Under the pieces are notes generated by a model. The model did not search any database and was not told the DNA's origin. It saw only the letters and a list, made by a program, of their open reading frames with translations. The position numbers and the translations under genes are program-made. Positions 36,103 to 44,193 of a stretch of 45,430 nt of DNA are shown in pieces. The stretch comes from Acidimicrobiales bacterium. Its GTDB lineage: Bacteria > Actinomycetota > Acidimicrobiia > Acidimicrobiales > CADCSY01. Each line of letters starts with the position of its first letter. The first letter of the stretch is position 1. Location: assembly GCA_030446545.1 (NCBI GenBank), contig JAUJNB010000014.1:48072-93501 (forward strand). Reading direction: 5' to 3'.

Positions 36103-36450
36103 GCCACGCCGCAGTCGCGAGCTCTGGCCCCACGAACCGGCTCACGCCTCGACGGGCTGTGCAAGGAATGACCTGCCGACCTCGCGACGCAACACCTCAA
36201 CCACCGCAATGGTCCCTTGAGGGCGTGACCTGGAACGCGCTTGTCCTCGTCCGAGTGACTCATCTCTGTCGTGTCCACCCCGGGCCGACTGCGGCCGACA
36301 ATTCGTCTTGACATGCATACGCGCATCAGATACGTGCTGGTGCCGGGCTCGATAACGGGGCAGGACGAGGTCAGGGGCCCTCGATTGGGCCCGGAGACGC
36401 CTCTCGACGCCGCCCACGCCGCAACCGCCAGACCAACCACCGCCGCGCTG

Positions 36451-36593
36451 CCGCCTCAGCCCCTCGCCGGCGCCCCGCCGCCACCGCCGCCCATACCTAC
36501 CACCGCCACCGCCTCAGCCCCTCGCCGGGCGCCCACGCCGCCACCGCCGCCGCCTCAGCAACCCCGCACCGCCGCCGCCTCAGCCCCTCGCCG
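36451..36593. repeat. Dispersed 19-bp repeat (CCGCCTCAGCCCCTCGCCG), 3 copies
   Basis: Exact 19-bp copies lie at 36451-36469, 36509-36527 and 36575-36593, with a partial copy near 36551, separated by (CCACCGCCG)-type low-complexity DNA. The block follows the IS110 gene and precedes the hairpin. It could be read as a Pro-rich peptide but no start or family supports that. Confidence 0.75.
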
Positions 36594-36630
36594 CCACCCA
36601 CGCCGCCACCGCCGCCCAGAACCACATACA

Positions 36631-36665
36631 CACTTGCAGGTTTCGCTTTGCGAAACCTGCAAGTG
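36631..36665. repeat. Perfect 16-bp inverted repeat with TTT loop
   Basis: CACTTGCAGGTTTCGC, TTT and GCGAAACCTGCAAGTG form a perfect 16-bp stem. It stands out as lower in GC than its surroundings. It could be a strong transcriptional stop or a miniature-element or protein-binding palindrome. No adjacent intact gene shows which. Confidence 0.75.
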
Positions 36666-36843
36666 CCAATCAGCCCGGTGCCGTCGCGGGAAAACTCACC
36701 CGTACGGCCAGCTGGAAGCTCCTATAGAGGGTGGCTCAACGGGCGTGGAGTGAGAGGTCTGCTAGTCACGCCGAGGCCGCGACCGGGCAAGCTCCACCCC
36801 ATAGCACCGTTGGTGGTTACCGCCGGTTCCGAGCCGCCGAGAA

Positions 36844-37062
36844 ACAGCGATGCCTTAGCTAAGGAGCCGGGCCTCGACGAGCGGCTCCTGGACGAGCTCC
36901 CGCCGGGCGTCGACCCGTGCGGGGAGCATGGCGAGTTCGACACCTTCGCGGGGACGCCGGGGCTCCGGACACCGATCGATGTCAAGGTGGAAGAGGTCGT
37001 CGAGCGGGACGGTTCGCGCTCTGCGACGTGCCCCGCGACGCCGATCCGATGAGCGTCGGCCC
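36844..37062 (+). pseudogene. Fragment of Dph6-like ATP-pyrophosphatase (diphthine-ammonia-ligase family), C-terminal part
   Basis: LDERLLDELPPGVDPCGEHG, EFDTFAGTPGLRTPIDVKVE, EVVERDG and, after a frame change near 37010, FALCDVPRDADP match the C-terminal block of this family, whose hallmark is LP.GVDPCGE.GEFHTF. The N-terminal PP-loop domain is missing, so it is a truncated relic. In bacteria the family function is not settled. Confidence 0.62.
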
Positions 37063-37089
37063 AGAGAAGGCGGCTACGGGGCGAAGGCA

Positions 37090-37457
37090 CCCATCGGGCA
37101 AGAAGCTCAGGTGTGCTGCGCTTCTCCTCGACCAGGTGGGCGATGTGCTCGAGGAGGAGCGGAGTGAGCCGGGTGAAGGCGATGTGGCCGTAGCGGGCCT
37201 CGACCCTGTCCTCGCTGGTGCTGACGACCAGACCTGAGACGGTGAACGGGCCGGCCCCTCGTCGACCATCAACTCGACCACGTCGCCCAACTGCAGTGCG
37301 GCCGGCGCAGTGATCCGGGCGCCGCCCATGGAGAGGTCGATGACCTCAACCGCCCGGTCGAGCCGGCGCGGCCCAGCCGGCGACAGTGCACGCTGAAGCG
37401 GGTGGACACGCGGGGATGGGCACGACGCTCGGCAACGCTCGGACCTGCTTCGCTCAT
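37090..37457 (-). pseudogene. PilZ-domain protein, frameshifted
   Basis: From ATG at 37457 the N-terminus reads VAERRAHPRVSTRFSVHCRR, with the cyclic-di-GMP-binding RxxxR. After a shift near 37340 comes IDLSMGGARITAPAALQLGD, which is the (D/N)xSxxG motif, and after another near 37235 VVSTSEDRVEARYGHIAFTR and LTPLLLEHIAHLVEEK. Both ligand motifs are intact, so the original protein bound c-di-GMP. The 3' end is not clear because the last frame stays open. Confidence 0.7.
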
Positions 37458-38158
37458 CTGTCCCTCTGTCGTTCCGCTGACACCTGCGTCCTCAGCCTGC
37501 CACGTCCCGCTCGACGTCAGAGGGCGCGGTGCGCCAAAGGGCGCTTCACCGAGTGCTGCGTGGCTAGCACCTCCCCATCCTGCTGGGAACGTGGTGGGGT
37601 AGTCGAGAAGCCTACAGCTCCGGTCTCTCCGCCGGCACCGGCATAGCCCTCGAAGTGCTCGACGGTGGACGTGTCGACAACACCATCAGGTGATCAGCGC
37701 CGAGGGATCGTCGAGGTTGGCGTGCAGGGTGCGGCACCTTGGTGCTGGGCAGGCGCCGATGCGGCGCACCAAGGGTGGCTTCGACATGTCCTCGATCCCG
37801 AGGCGGACGGCCAAGGTCGACACCCACAACAGTGCGGCGTTGGCCACCAGGCGCTCGTCGTCGTCACCTGGATGCGCCCGATACCGCGCGATATCAGGTC
37901 TACTGGAAATGCCTCCCGAGTTGGTGTCGATCTCGACGCCAGACATCACCGTTGTCCAGCCGAGGAAGTACTCCACGACGGCCAGGTACGCACTGGCCTA
38001 CCCGGTCGGTGTATCGAGGCTTAGCGAGCACGTCGACGAGGACGCAGCACCGGAGAAGGCAACTGCCCGTCGGACCTCGCCGTCATAGCAGGATCGCCTG
38101 CATACCCGCTCGGTGTGGGACGGGGTTTCAATCCGAAGGCGAGTCGCGCTGTTGACGT
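37458..38158 (-). pseudogene. Possible IS1380-like transposase relic (about 37560-37960) in otherwise gene-free DNA
   Basis: On the minus strand, DDDERLVANAALLWVSTLAV then RLGIEDM resembles the N-terminus of IS1380-type transposases, and VVDTSTVEHFEGYAGAGG farther on resembles their VD.DST catalytic region. The distance and order fit a deletion of the part between. The match is from memory and moderate. The rest of this 700-base stretch shows nothing I can name. Confidence 0.35.
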
Positions 38159-38410
38159 TTACGCGCAGAACGAAGTTCGGCCCAGAAGCCAAAAGTACAC
38201 GACGGGCAGGGTCGTCACCCAGATGAGCCACGTCGGCGGATCACTGACCACGCTGCCGACAGTCGCAATCACGATTAGGAGGATTGGAATCGCAACGAGA
38301 CCAGGAACCAGCCCGGACCGCCGCTTCCTGCTTGTCCTCAGGCCGTGCGGGCGCGCCAATACTCCAGGGGAGGCAGCAGGGCAGAGCGATTCCTGTGCGC
38401 CATCCCAACA
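38159..38410 (-). CDS. Small two-helix membrane protein (hypothetical)
   Basis: The C-terminal 50 residues, GLVPGLVAIPILLIVIATVG and TWLIWVTTLPVVYFWLLG, are two membrane helices in one uninterrupted frame. The N-terminus is uncertain; it may start at ATG near 38409 (MAHRNRS) with a frame change after it. No family recognised. Confidence 0.4.
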   Translation of the reverse strand, partial: CWDGAQESLCPAASPGVLARPHGLRTSRKRRSGLVPGLVAIPILLIVIATVGSVVSDPPTWLIWVTTLPVVYFWLLGRTSFCA

Positions 38411-38589
38411 GCATGGCTTACGAGACCCATGACGACTGTCAGGGACCCGAGCGTGCGGGTCTAAGGGGCGGGACTTCCTCCCGAGCGCGACGCACGTACC
38501 GGGGCTCAGTGTGCCGGAAACCCCGCGGCCAACGACCACCGTGAGACCGTCGTTAGGCCCACCATGAACTCCTTGCGTGACACGTCCGA

Positions 38590-38922
38590 ACTGTGCGGAG
38601 AACCGTCGATCTTCGGCTCGACTGCCCAGTGCTCCAGCCCCAAGGCTCGGCCACGAGCAACACGGGGACCGGTTCGGCGTCGTGGTCCAGGCCGACGAGT
38701 TCGTGCCCCGGTCCGTCGTGTTCGTCGCACCGACATCACGGAGCGCCCGGGCCACATCATTCCGACCGAGATCGAGCTGGATGGCGGAACGACCCTGGTG
38801 CTGGTCGAACAGATCGGCGCGGTCGACGCCGGCCGCCTCGGTGGTCTGTCCGGCCACTTGAGTCGCGCGAGGAGCCAGGGGGCGTCGACGACGCCCTGTC
38901 GACGGTGCTCGGGCTCCGCTGA
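38590..38922 (+). pseudogene. MazF/PemK-type toxin, frameshifted
   Basis: The fragments LGHEQHGDRFGVVVQADEFV, PRSVVFVAPTSRSARATSFR, PTEIELDGGTTLVLVEQIGA and VDAGRLGGLSGHLS, ending VDDALSTVLGLR at the stop, match MazF toxins in order: the R...VVVQ start, the P-TS motif and the VEQ.GAVD..RL block. Frame changes near 38640, 38755 and 38870. An antitoxin should precede it; I see no clear MazE. It is the last gene before the right attachment site. Confidence 0.72.
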
Positions 38923-38932
38923 TCGCCGTCCT

Positions 38933-38952
38933 GCTACTCCGTTTGCTACTCC
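38933..38952. repeat. Right-end GCTACTCC repeats (candidate integrase arm sites)
   Basis: GCTACTCC occurs at 38933-38940 and 38945-38952, about 100 bases inside attR, mirroring the copies next to attL. The sequence TGCTACTCCGT is shared with the left end. Confidence 0.6.
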
Positions 38953-39053
38953 ACTGCAGCGGATTAGGGCGGGGCCAGCCGTCTCGAGCGGAACCGGCAA
39001 CGCTGTGACCAGGGCTTTAGCGGGAGGAACGGTCCCAGGCGGAGACCCCGGTG

Positions 39054-39098
39054 GTTCGCAACGTAGAAGTCAGCGGTTCGAATCCGCTCGCCTCCACC
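39054..39098 (+). repeat. attR: truncated tRNA-Ala 3' half
   Basis: GTTCGCAACGTAGAAGTC, then GCGGTTCGAATCCGCTC and CCTCCACC repeat the tRNA-Ala 3' half with two substitutions. No D arm or acceptor 5' strand precedes it, so it is not a tRNA gene. It marks the right junction of the island with the chromosome. Confidence 0.88.
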
Positions 39099-39285
39099 GC
39101 AAAACCGCTGGTCAGCACCGCAGCGCACCCTTCGTGCTCGCCGGGGCGAGCGAGGTGGCCACCGTCTGGCGACAGGCGCCCCTGACCCCAACCCAAACTG
39201 CCCGCCCGGTCTGAGCGGTTGTGCCACGAGACCTCCTCGATACCCTCGCCCTAACTGCGAGCGGGACCTAGCGAAAGGTGGCGCG

Positions 39286-40482
39286 GTGGCGAAGGAGATC
39301 AAGGAGACCACCGCGACCAAGGGCGGGAACGGCGGCTTCGTCGCCATCCTCGTCGTGGTGGCCGTGATCGCCGTCGGTGTGGGTGCGTTGGCGGCCCAGG
39401 ATGACGGAACCGAACGAGCGGTCGACACTGCGGCGCCCGCTCCCGGCCCCGCCGAGGCATCCGGAACCGGTGCCGGGCGCGATGTCGACCCCTCGGACGG
39501 GCACAGGTCGAGCGACGATGCCGGTGCCGAGGAAGAGGTGGACATCCCTCCCCAGGTGGAGCTGGCCAGCGCCCCGGTCAAGAGCGAGCGGACCGTGCGC
39601 ATCGAGCCCGAAGTGGTCGACGGCGTGAAGGTGTTCACCCTCAACGCCGAGGAGGTGCAGTGGGAGTTCATCCCCGGCAAGGCGGTCACGGCGTGGGGCT
39701 ACAACGGCCAGATCCCTGGACCGGAGTTCTGGGTGACCGAGGATGACCTGGTGCGGGTCAACGTCACCAACAACCTGCCCGTGCCCACCACCATCCACTG
39801 GCACGGCATCGCCGTGCCCAACGAGATGGATGGCGTCCCCGGAGTGACCCAGGACCCAATCGAGCCGGGAGGAACCTTCGTGTATGAGTTCGAGGCCAAG
39901 CCCTCGGGCACCTTCTGGTACCACTCGCACTTCGACTCGGCCCGCCAGCTCGACATGGGGTTGTCGGGGGCGTTCGTCATCAAGGGCGCCGACGAGCCCA
40001 CCTACGACAAGGAGTTCGTACAGCTCCTCGACGAGTGGATCCGCCTACCCGAGGGCCGCAACGGTTGGGAGGGCGTCACCCACGCCGGGCACAACAACGC
40101 CGAGTACAACTGGTTCACCATCAACGGCAAGTCGTTCCCGGCCACCCCCAACATGGAGGTGGCCGAGGGTGACCGGGTGCGGGTGCGCATCATCAACGCC
40201 GGCTACCAGGCCCACCCCATGCACCTGCACGGCAAGCGCATGACGGTGGTGGCCAAGGACGGCGCCCCGTTACCCCAGCCCTACGAGGCCGACACCGTGC
40301 TGGTGGGCTCGGGTGAGCGCTACGACTTCGAGTTCGTGGCCGACGACCCCGGCGACTGGATGTTCCACTGCCACATCCTTCACCACGTCACCAACGACGC
40401 CGTCGTCGAGCCCGGGGGTCTGATGAACTTCGTGACCTACGAGGGCTACGACAACGCCTACCAGCGCAACCAGCAGGGATGA
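39286..40482 (+). CDS. Secreted/membrane-anchored two-domain multicopper oxidase (laccase/nitrite-reductase-like)
   Basis: A 398-residue protein with an N-terminal membrane helix (GFVAILVVVAVIAVGVGALA) and an acidic linker. The first cupredoxin domain has TIHWHGIAVP and GTFWYHSHFDS, and the last has HPMHLHGKRM and DWMFHCHILHHVTNDAVV. All four His motifs for the type 1 and trinuclear copper sites are present. Length and two-domain form fit small laccases or related oxidases; the substrate is not known. GTG at 39286 has AAAGGTGG upstream. It begins 188 bases outside attR and runs with the next gene. Confidence 0.9.
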   Translation: MAKEIKETTATKGGNGGFVAILVVVAVIAVGVGALAAQDDGTERAVDTAAPAPGPAEASGTGAGRDVDPSDGHRSSDDAGAEEEVDIPPQVELASAPVKSERTVRIEPEVVDGVKVFTLNAEEVQWEFIPGKAVTAWGYNGQIPGPEFWVTEDDLVRVNVTNNLPVPTTIHWHGIAVPNEMDGVPGVTQDPIEPGGTFVYEFEAKPSGTFWYHSHFDSARQLDMGLSGAFVIKGADEPTYDKEFVQLLDEWIRLPEGRNGWEGVTHAGHNNAEYNWFTINGKSFPATPNMEVAEGDRVRVRIINAGYQAHPMHLHGKRMTVVAKDGAPLPQPYEADTVLVGSGERYDFEFVADDPGDWMFHCHILHHVTNDAVVEPGGLMNFVTYEGYDNAYQRNQQG

Positions 40483-40492
40483 GGAGATTGAC

Positions 40493-41008
40493 ATGAACAA
40501 AGCCGGACGCATCGCGGTCATCGCCGTGATCGCCGTGGTGGCCTTCGGGGGCGCCTCCGTCCTCGCCGGCGGAGAGGACGGAGCCGACGACGCTGGCACC
40601 GACCTGGCGGCCGGAGCAGGAGGCCGGAGCACCACCACGAGCGCCTCCGACGACGGGGAGGACCGAGAGGCCAACCCCTGCCAGGTGAGCGACGTGGTGC
40701 CGGTCGCAGAGGCCGGCTACGAGGTCACCGTGGCCACCGAGCCCAACCCCCCCGCCCCCGAGGACACGTCCATCGAGGTGCTCGTCCAACAGGACGGCGC
40801 ACCGGTGTCGGGTGCGGTCGTGTGCGTGAGCGCCGAGATGTCGGAGATGAACCACGCCGGCGTCAGCAAGCAGACCGACGAGCTGGGAGAGGGCCGCTAC
40901 GGGGTTGAGGTCGACTTCGGGATGCGGGGGCCATGGCGTGGCAGCGTCGTGGTCATCGATCCGGGACAGCCCGCCGCCTCCATGCCTGTGTCCTTCGACA
41001 TCCAATAG
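40493..41008 (+). CDS. Exported YtkA/FixH-like protein
   Basis: 171 residues: a signal anchor (IAVIAVIAVVAFGGASVLAG), an acidic linker, then a beta-rich domain with GYEVTVATEPNPPAPED, VCVSAEMSEMNHAGVSKQ and FGMRGPWRGSVVVIDPG. The M..MNH segment and G.W...V.V ending resemble YtkA/FixH domains that sit near copper proteins. ATG follows GAGGAG by a short spacing and lies 10 bases after the oxidase stop, so the two are one operon. It may hand over copper or assist the oxidase. Confidence 0.72.
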   Translation: MNKAGRIAVIAVIAVVAFGGASVLAGGEDGADDAGTDLAAGAGGRSTTTSASDDGEDREANPCQVSDVVPVAEAGYEVTVATEPNPPAPEDTSIEVLVQQDGAPVSGAVVCVSAEMSEMNHAGVSKQTDELGEGRYGVEVDFGMRGPWRGSVVVIDPGQPAASMPVSFDIQ

Positions 41009-41161
41009 GGGTCTCACGCCGGGAATCAGGCGGTGGTGTGATCTACGCGTCTGCACCAGCGGCGGTCGCCGTCCGCCGGGGCCCTCGGGCAACGGACACG
41101 GGCGCCGTCACCGAGGGAGCGGAGCAGCGCATGGAACGGCTTCTCTGAGGAGCTCGATCCG

Positions 41162-41452
41162 ATGCCAGGCGACGTCGTCCCAGATCCTCCGCCGGATCGA
41201 TCAAGGGCGGCCAAGGCGCGCCACGTCGACCAGCCACCCAAGAATCCTGCAGGCGTTGCGGGCGCAGGCCTGCGTTTCGTCGATCACCCCGACACCTTCA
41301 CCATCGCCGACATCCGGAAGGCGCTCCCGGGCGTGCGCGACAACACCATCCGCCTCGTGCTCACGGCGCTCAAAGGCGCCCGGCGCATCACCAACGACGG
41401 AACAGGCCGGAGCGCCCGATGGCGTCGGACGGAGGTGGACGCCACTCGATGA
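41162..41452 (+). CDS. Small winged-helix-like protein (hypothetical)
   Basis: 96 residues. The second half, DTFTIADIRKALPGVRDNTI then RLVLTALKGARRITNDGTGR and SARWRR, has the helix-turn-helix and basic wing of a small winged-helix fold. The first 40 residues are Pro/Arg-rich without a recognised domain. It may be a DNA-binding regulator. No partner gene is apparent. Confidence 0.5.
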   Translation: MPGDVVPDPPPDRSRAAKARHVDQPPKNPAGVAGAGLRFVDHPDTFTIADIRKALPGVRDNTIRLVLTALKGARRITNDGTGRSARWRRTEVDATR

Positions 41453-41942
41453 CCTTCGCCCGGGTGATCTGGCGATGACGAGAGCGGGCAAGTGCCCGGT
41501 CACTCCTGACCGAGGCTTCAGACGACCGTGTTGTCCGAAGAGGTGGTGATGTCGGTTCAGGGGCCTGGAAGGAGCGCCGCACGGCCGTGCCGTTGCCGCT
41601 CCACCACGCATCGACGTGCGGGCGATGATGAGGCGTTGCCCCCACAGCCGCCTGTCCAACCGTCCCCGAACCGGATATCGGTCTTCCCAGTCGTCGCCGA
41701 CGTAGAGGACGGCCTCCACGCCCTCACGCCTGCGCCACGGCGCGAGGAAGGCGTCCACCTCAGCGTCGATCGCGTCCACGGGAGGGCGTGGCCGGCAGTT
41801 GCCGGCCGACTCGAGATCCACGGCCGGTGGGAGCGCTTCGGGTTCGGCTGTGAGGCCGACCAGGCGACGACAGCACAGCGCGCGCTGGTAGAAAGGGCTC
41901 TCGGACGCCGGCCAGGCGTCGCCGACCCAGGGAGAGCGCTCT
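41453..41942 (-). other. Gap with possible minus-strand remnant
   Basis: About 490 bases with no clear plus-strand gene. On the minus strand, about 41580-41840, an open frame with coding-like third positions reads VDAIDAEVDAFLAPWRRREG, EAVLYVGDDWEDRYPVRGR and LDRRLWGQRLIIARTSM. I do not recognise it and cannot place a start or stop with confidence. Confidence 0.3.
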
Positions 41943-42425
41943 ATGGAGATCGTCCGCAACGCCGACGGCACTCTCGTCGTTCCCGTGCGCCAGGAGCGAC
42001 GGCACCAACCCGACGATGAGGCTTCCTCCGCCGCCGACACCGAGGACGCCGCGCAACCGGATCCGGAGCCCGCCACCCGGCTGCTCCACCCTGGCGAGGG
42101 TGGCTACGACGAGGCCCTAGTCGAATGGGACGCCCAGCAGAACCCTGAACGGGCTCCGGCCGTCTCCACCGCCACCGGCCGGCAGGATGCCATGGCGCTC
42201 CTGCACGCCGTGGCCACCTCGCCGGACCATGCCGTGGCGCCGGCGGTGGAGGCCATGGACGAACCCGAAGCGAGCGGTGAGGCCCTGCGCCACGTCCTCG
42301 CCGGCGGCGTCCACTCGGTCGAGGACTTCGCCGCGGAGGTGGCCGAGGCGCAAGGCGGCGATCCGCTTCCGGCGCACGAGGCGACCAAGATCATCGGCGA
42401 GGTGTTGACCGAGCTGGACTCGTAG
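41943..42425 (+). CDS. Hypothetical protein
   Basis: 160 residues, acidic, starting MEIVRNADGTLVVPVRQERR, with LLHPGEGGYDEALVEWDAQQ in the middle and FAAEVAEAQGGDPLPAHEAT near the end. It has high GC at third positions and no membrane helix or known catalytic motif. The HPGE.GYDEAL stretch looks like a conserved block of an actinobacterial family I cannot name. Confidence 0.6.
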   Translation: MEIVRNADGTLVVPVRQERRHQPDDEASSAADTEDAAQPDPEPATRLLHPGEGGYDEALVEWDAQQNPERAPAVSTATGRQDAMALLHAVATSPDHAVAPAVEAMDEPEASGEALRHVLAGGVHSVEDFAAEVAEAQGGDPLPAHEATKIIGEVLTELDS

Positions 42426-42571
42426 GCCTGCACCACGAAGTCGCAGTATCGCTCCGGCCGGCTTCGTCCCGGCTTGGTCGTCGCACGCCCGATGAGTTCG
42501 GGCGCCGCATCTCGTCTCCACCGAGCAAGGACGACCCGACCGGGATGGTCCACGAGCGAGAGGACGCGACG

Positions 42572-43053
42572 ATGCCGACACTGACCAAGATCACCCCCTG
42601 CCTGTGGTTCGACACCGACGGGGAGGAGGCGGCCAACTTCTACACCGGCATCTTCGAGAACTCCCGCATCCTGCAGGTCACCCATTACGGCTCGGCCGGC
42701 CCTCGTCCCGCCGGCATGGTCATGATGGTGACCTTCGAGCTCGAAGGCCAAGAGTTCATGGCCCTCAACGGGGGCCCGGAGTTCACCTTCGACGAGGCGA
42801 TCTCGTTCCAGGTGAACTGTGACTCGCAGGACGAGATCGACCGGTTCTGGGCTGCGCTCTCCAAAGGCGGGCAGGAAGGTCCGTGCGGTTGGCTGAAGGA
42901 CAAGTTCGGCGTGTCCTGGCAGATCGTTCCCAGGGCCTTGGACGAGGTGCTCCGCGACCCGGACGGGGACAAGGCCCAGCGGGCCATGAAGGCGGTGCTC
43001 GGTATGGGCAAGATCACCTGGCCGAGGTGCAGCGCGCCGTCGACCAGACCTGA
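42572..43053 (+). CDS. VOC-superfamily protein (PhnB/3-demethylubiquinone-methyltransferase-like), one frameshift at the end
   Basis: About 160 residues of glyoxalase/VOC fold: ITPCLWFDTDGEEAANFYTG, MVMMVTFELEGQEFMALNGG, FTFDEAISFQVNCDSQDEID and KFGVSWQIVPRALDEVLRD. After MGKI the frame should shift near 43013 to give LAEVQRAVDQT and stop at 43051-43053, the normal family end. The in-frame extension to 43099 is unlike it. A single lost G explains this. ATG at 42572 has GAGAGG upstream. No substrate can be given. Confidence 0.85.
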
Positions 43054-43216
43054 ACAGCCGGCTGGCGAGCTGACCAAGGACCTAGCCTCTCCCGGGTGAG
43101 CAGGTCGACGCCGCCCGCTCGCCGAGGCGTCGTCCTCCGCCACGGGGAGCGGGTCAACCGACGGGGCCGGATCCGCCACGCCGAGGTTTCGTGAGCGCCT
43201 TGATGAGGCCTCCTCT

Positions 43217-43783
43217 GTGGACGTGACCTTCCGGCGGTTGACCGACGATGACCTGTCCATGCTGCACCGGTGGCTCAACGAACCCGGTGTGATGCGGTGG
43301 TGGGAGGGTGACGACGTCTCCTGGGAGGGCGTGGTACGCGACTACGGCTCGGGCAACGGCGACCCCACCGAGCACTGGCTGGCGTCGATCGACGGTGACG
43401 ACGTCGGTTGGATCCAGTGCTACCTCGCTGCCGACTCGCCCGAGGAGTCGGCGCAGTGGTGGGCCCTCGGGGTGCAGGCGACGGCGGCGGGTATCGACTA
43501 CCTCGTGGGTGAGCCCGCGAGGCGAGGTAGAGGCGTCGGCTCGGCCATGATCCGCGCCTTTGTCGAAGACGTCGTGTTCGGGCTCCATCCCGGATGGTCG
43601 CAGGCATGCGCCGCTCCCTACGCCGCCAACGTCGCCTCGTGGCGGGCCCTGGAGCGGGCCGGTTTCCGCTTCGTCGGTATCGTCGAGGACGAGGACGGGC
43701 CGTGTCGATTGATGGTGGCCGACCGGCCGGCCGGCGGAAGGAACCTGGCTGCGGGTGTCGATTCCGGTGATCGACGTTCGTAG
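43217..43783 (+). CDS. GNAT-family N-acetyltransferase (AAC(6')-like)
   Basis: 188 residues. The start VTFRRLTDDDLSMLHRWLNE with VMRWWEG is typical of RimL/AAC(6')-type GNAT proteins, and the acetyl-CoA loop is GEPARRGRGVGSAMIRAFVE (R-G-x-G). Later, NVASWRALERAGFRFVG is the conserved end of the fold. Substrate specificity (aminoglycoside or protein N-terminus) cannot be read from the sequence. GTG at 43217 is the start that fits the fold. Confidence 0.85.
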   Translation: MDVTFRRLTDDDLSMLHRWLNEPGVMRWWEGDDVSWEGVVRDYGSGNGDPTEHWLASIDGDDVGWIQCYLAADSPEESAQWWALGVQATAAGIDYLVGEPARRGRGVGSAMIRAFVEDVVFGLHPGWSQACAAPYAANVASWRALERAGFRFVGIVEDEDGPCRLMVADRPAGGRNLAAGVDSGDRRS

Positions 43784-43833
43784 AGAGGGTGAAGGGCCGG
43801 CACCGTGTCGACCTGTTCCGAGAGGAGCTCCAC

Positions 43834-44187
43834 ATGAAGCAGTACCTGCTTTCCGTGCACATGGTCGAGGGCGAGACCCCGTCGGAGGAGGAGATGGCCC
43901 AGGCCTACGCCGACGTCGACGTGTTCAACGCCGAGCTCCTGGAGCAGGGCGCCTGGGTGTTCGGCGGAGGGCTGGAGCCGGCCGACATCGCCACCGTGGT
44001 GCAGGTCAAGGGGGGCGAGGTGTTGACCACCGACGGGCCCTTCGCCGAGACCAAGGAGCAGCTGGGTGGATTCTGGGTCATCCAGGCCAGCGACCTCGAC
44101 ACCGCCTTGGCCTGGGCGGCCAAGGCCACCGCGGCCTGCAAGGCACCCGTGGAGGTGCGGCCCTTCCAGGAGGAGCCGGCGGACTGA
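43834..44187 (+). CDS. YCII/DGPF-domain protein
   Basis: 117 residues with the motif DGPFAETKEQLGGFWVIQ that defines the DGPF/YCII proteins. ATG at 43834 has GAGGAG upstream. It ends 6 bases before the sigma-factor gene. DGPF proteins are the usual neighbours of ECF42 sigma factors and are thought to act in the same regulatory unit, though their biochemical function is not known. Confidence 0.9.
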   Translation: MKQYLLSVHMVEGETPSEEEMAQAYADVDVFNAELLEQGAWVFGGGLEPADIATVVQVKGGEVLTTDGPFAETKEQLGGFWVIQASDLDTALAWAAKATAACKAPVEVRPFQEEPAD

Positions 44188-44193
44188 CCACCG

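Larger units (their letters stand above)
24424..39098. mobile_element. tRNA-Ala-integrated genomic island (about 14.7 kb), largely degraded
   Basis: The element is bounded by a 45-bp direct repeat of the tRNA-Ala 3' half (24424-24468 and 39054-39098, two mismatches). A tyrosine recombinase starts about 140 bases inside the left end. GCTACTCC motifs lie inside both ends. The interior differs sharply from the flanks: almost every gene is frameshifted or truncated, and transposases of three families and remnants of two older integrases are present. Genes on both sides (SepX-like protein and the multicopper oxidase) are intact. No replication or conjugation gene is recognised, so it is probably immobile or needs help. 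Confidence 0.85.

Noticed and set aside
39054..39098. Second tRNA-Ala gene
   Set aside because: Only the 3' half is present. No acceptor 5' strand or D arm precedes it, so it is an attachment-site copy.
42117..42751. Minus-strand open frames opposite the hypothetical and VOC genes
   Set aside because: They mirror the plus-strand coding sequence and contain no known motif.
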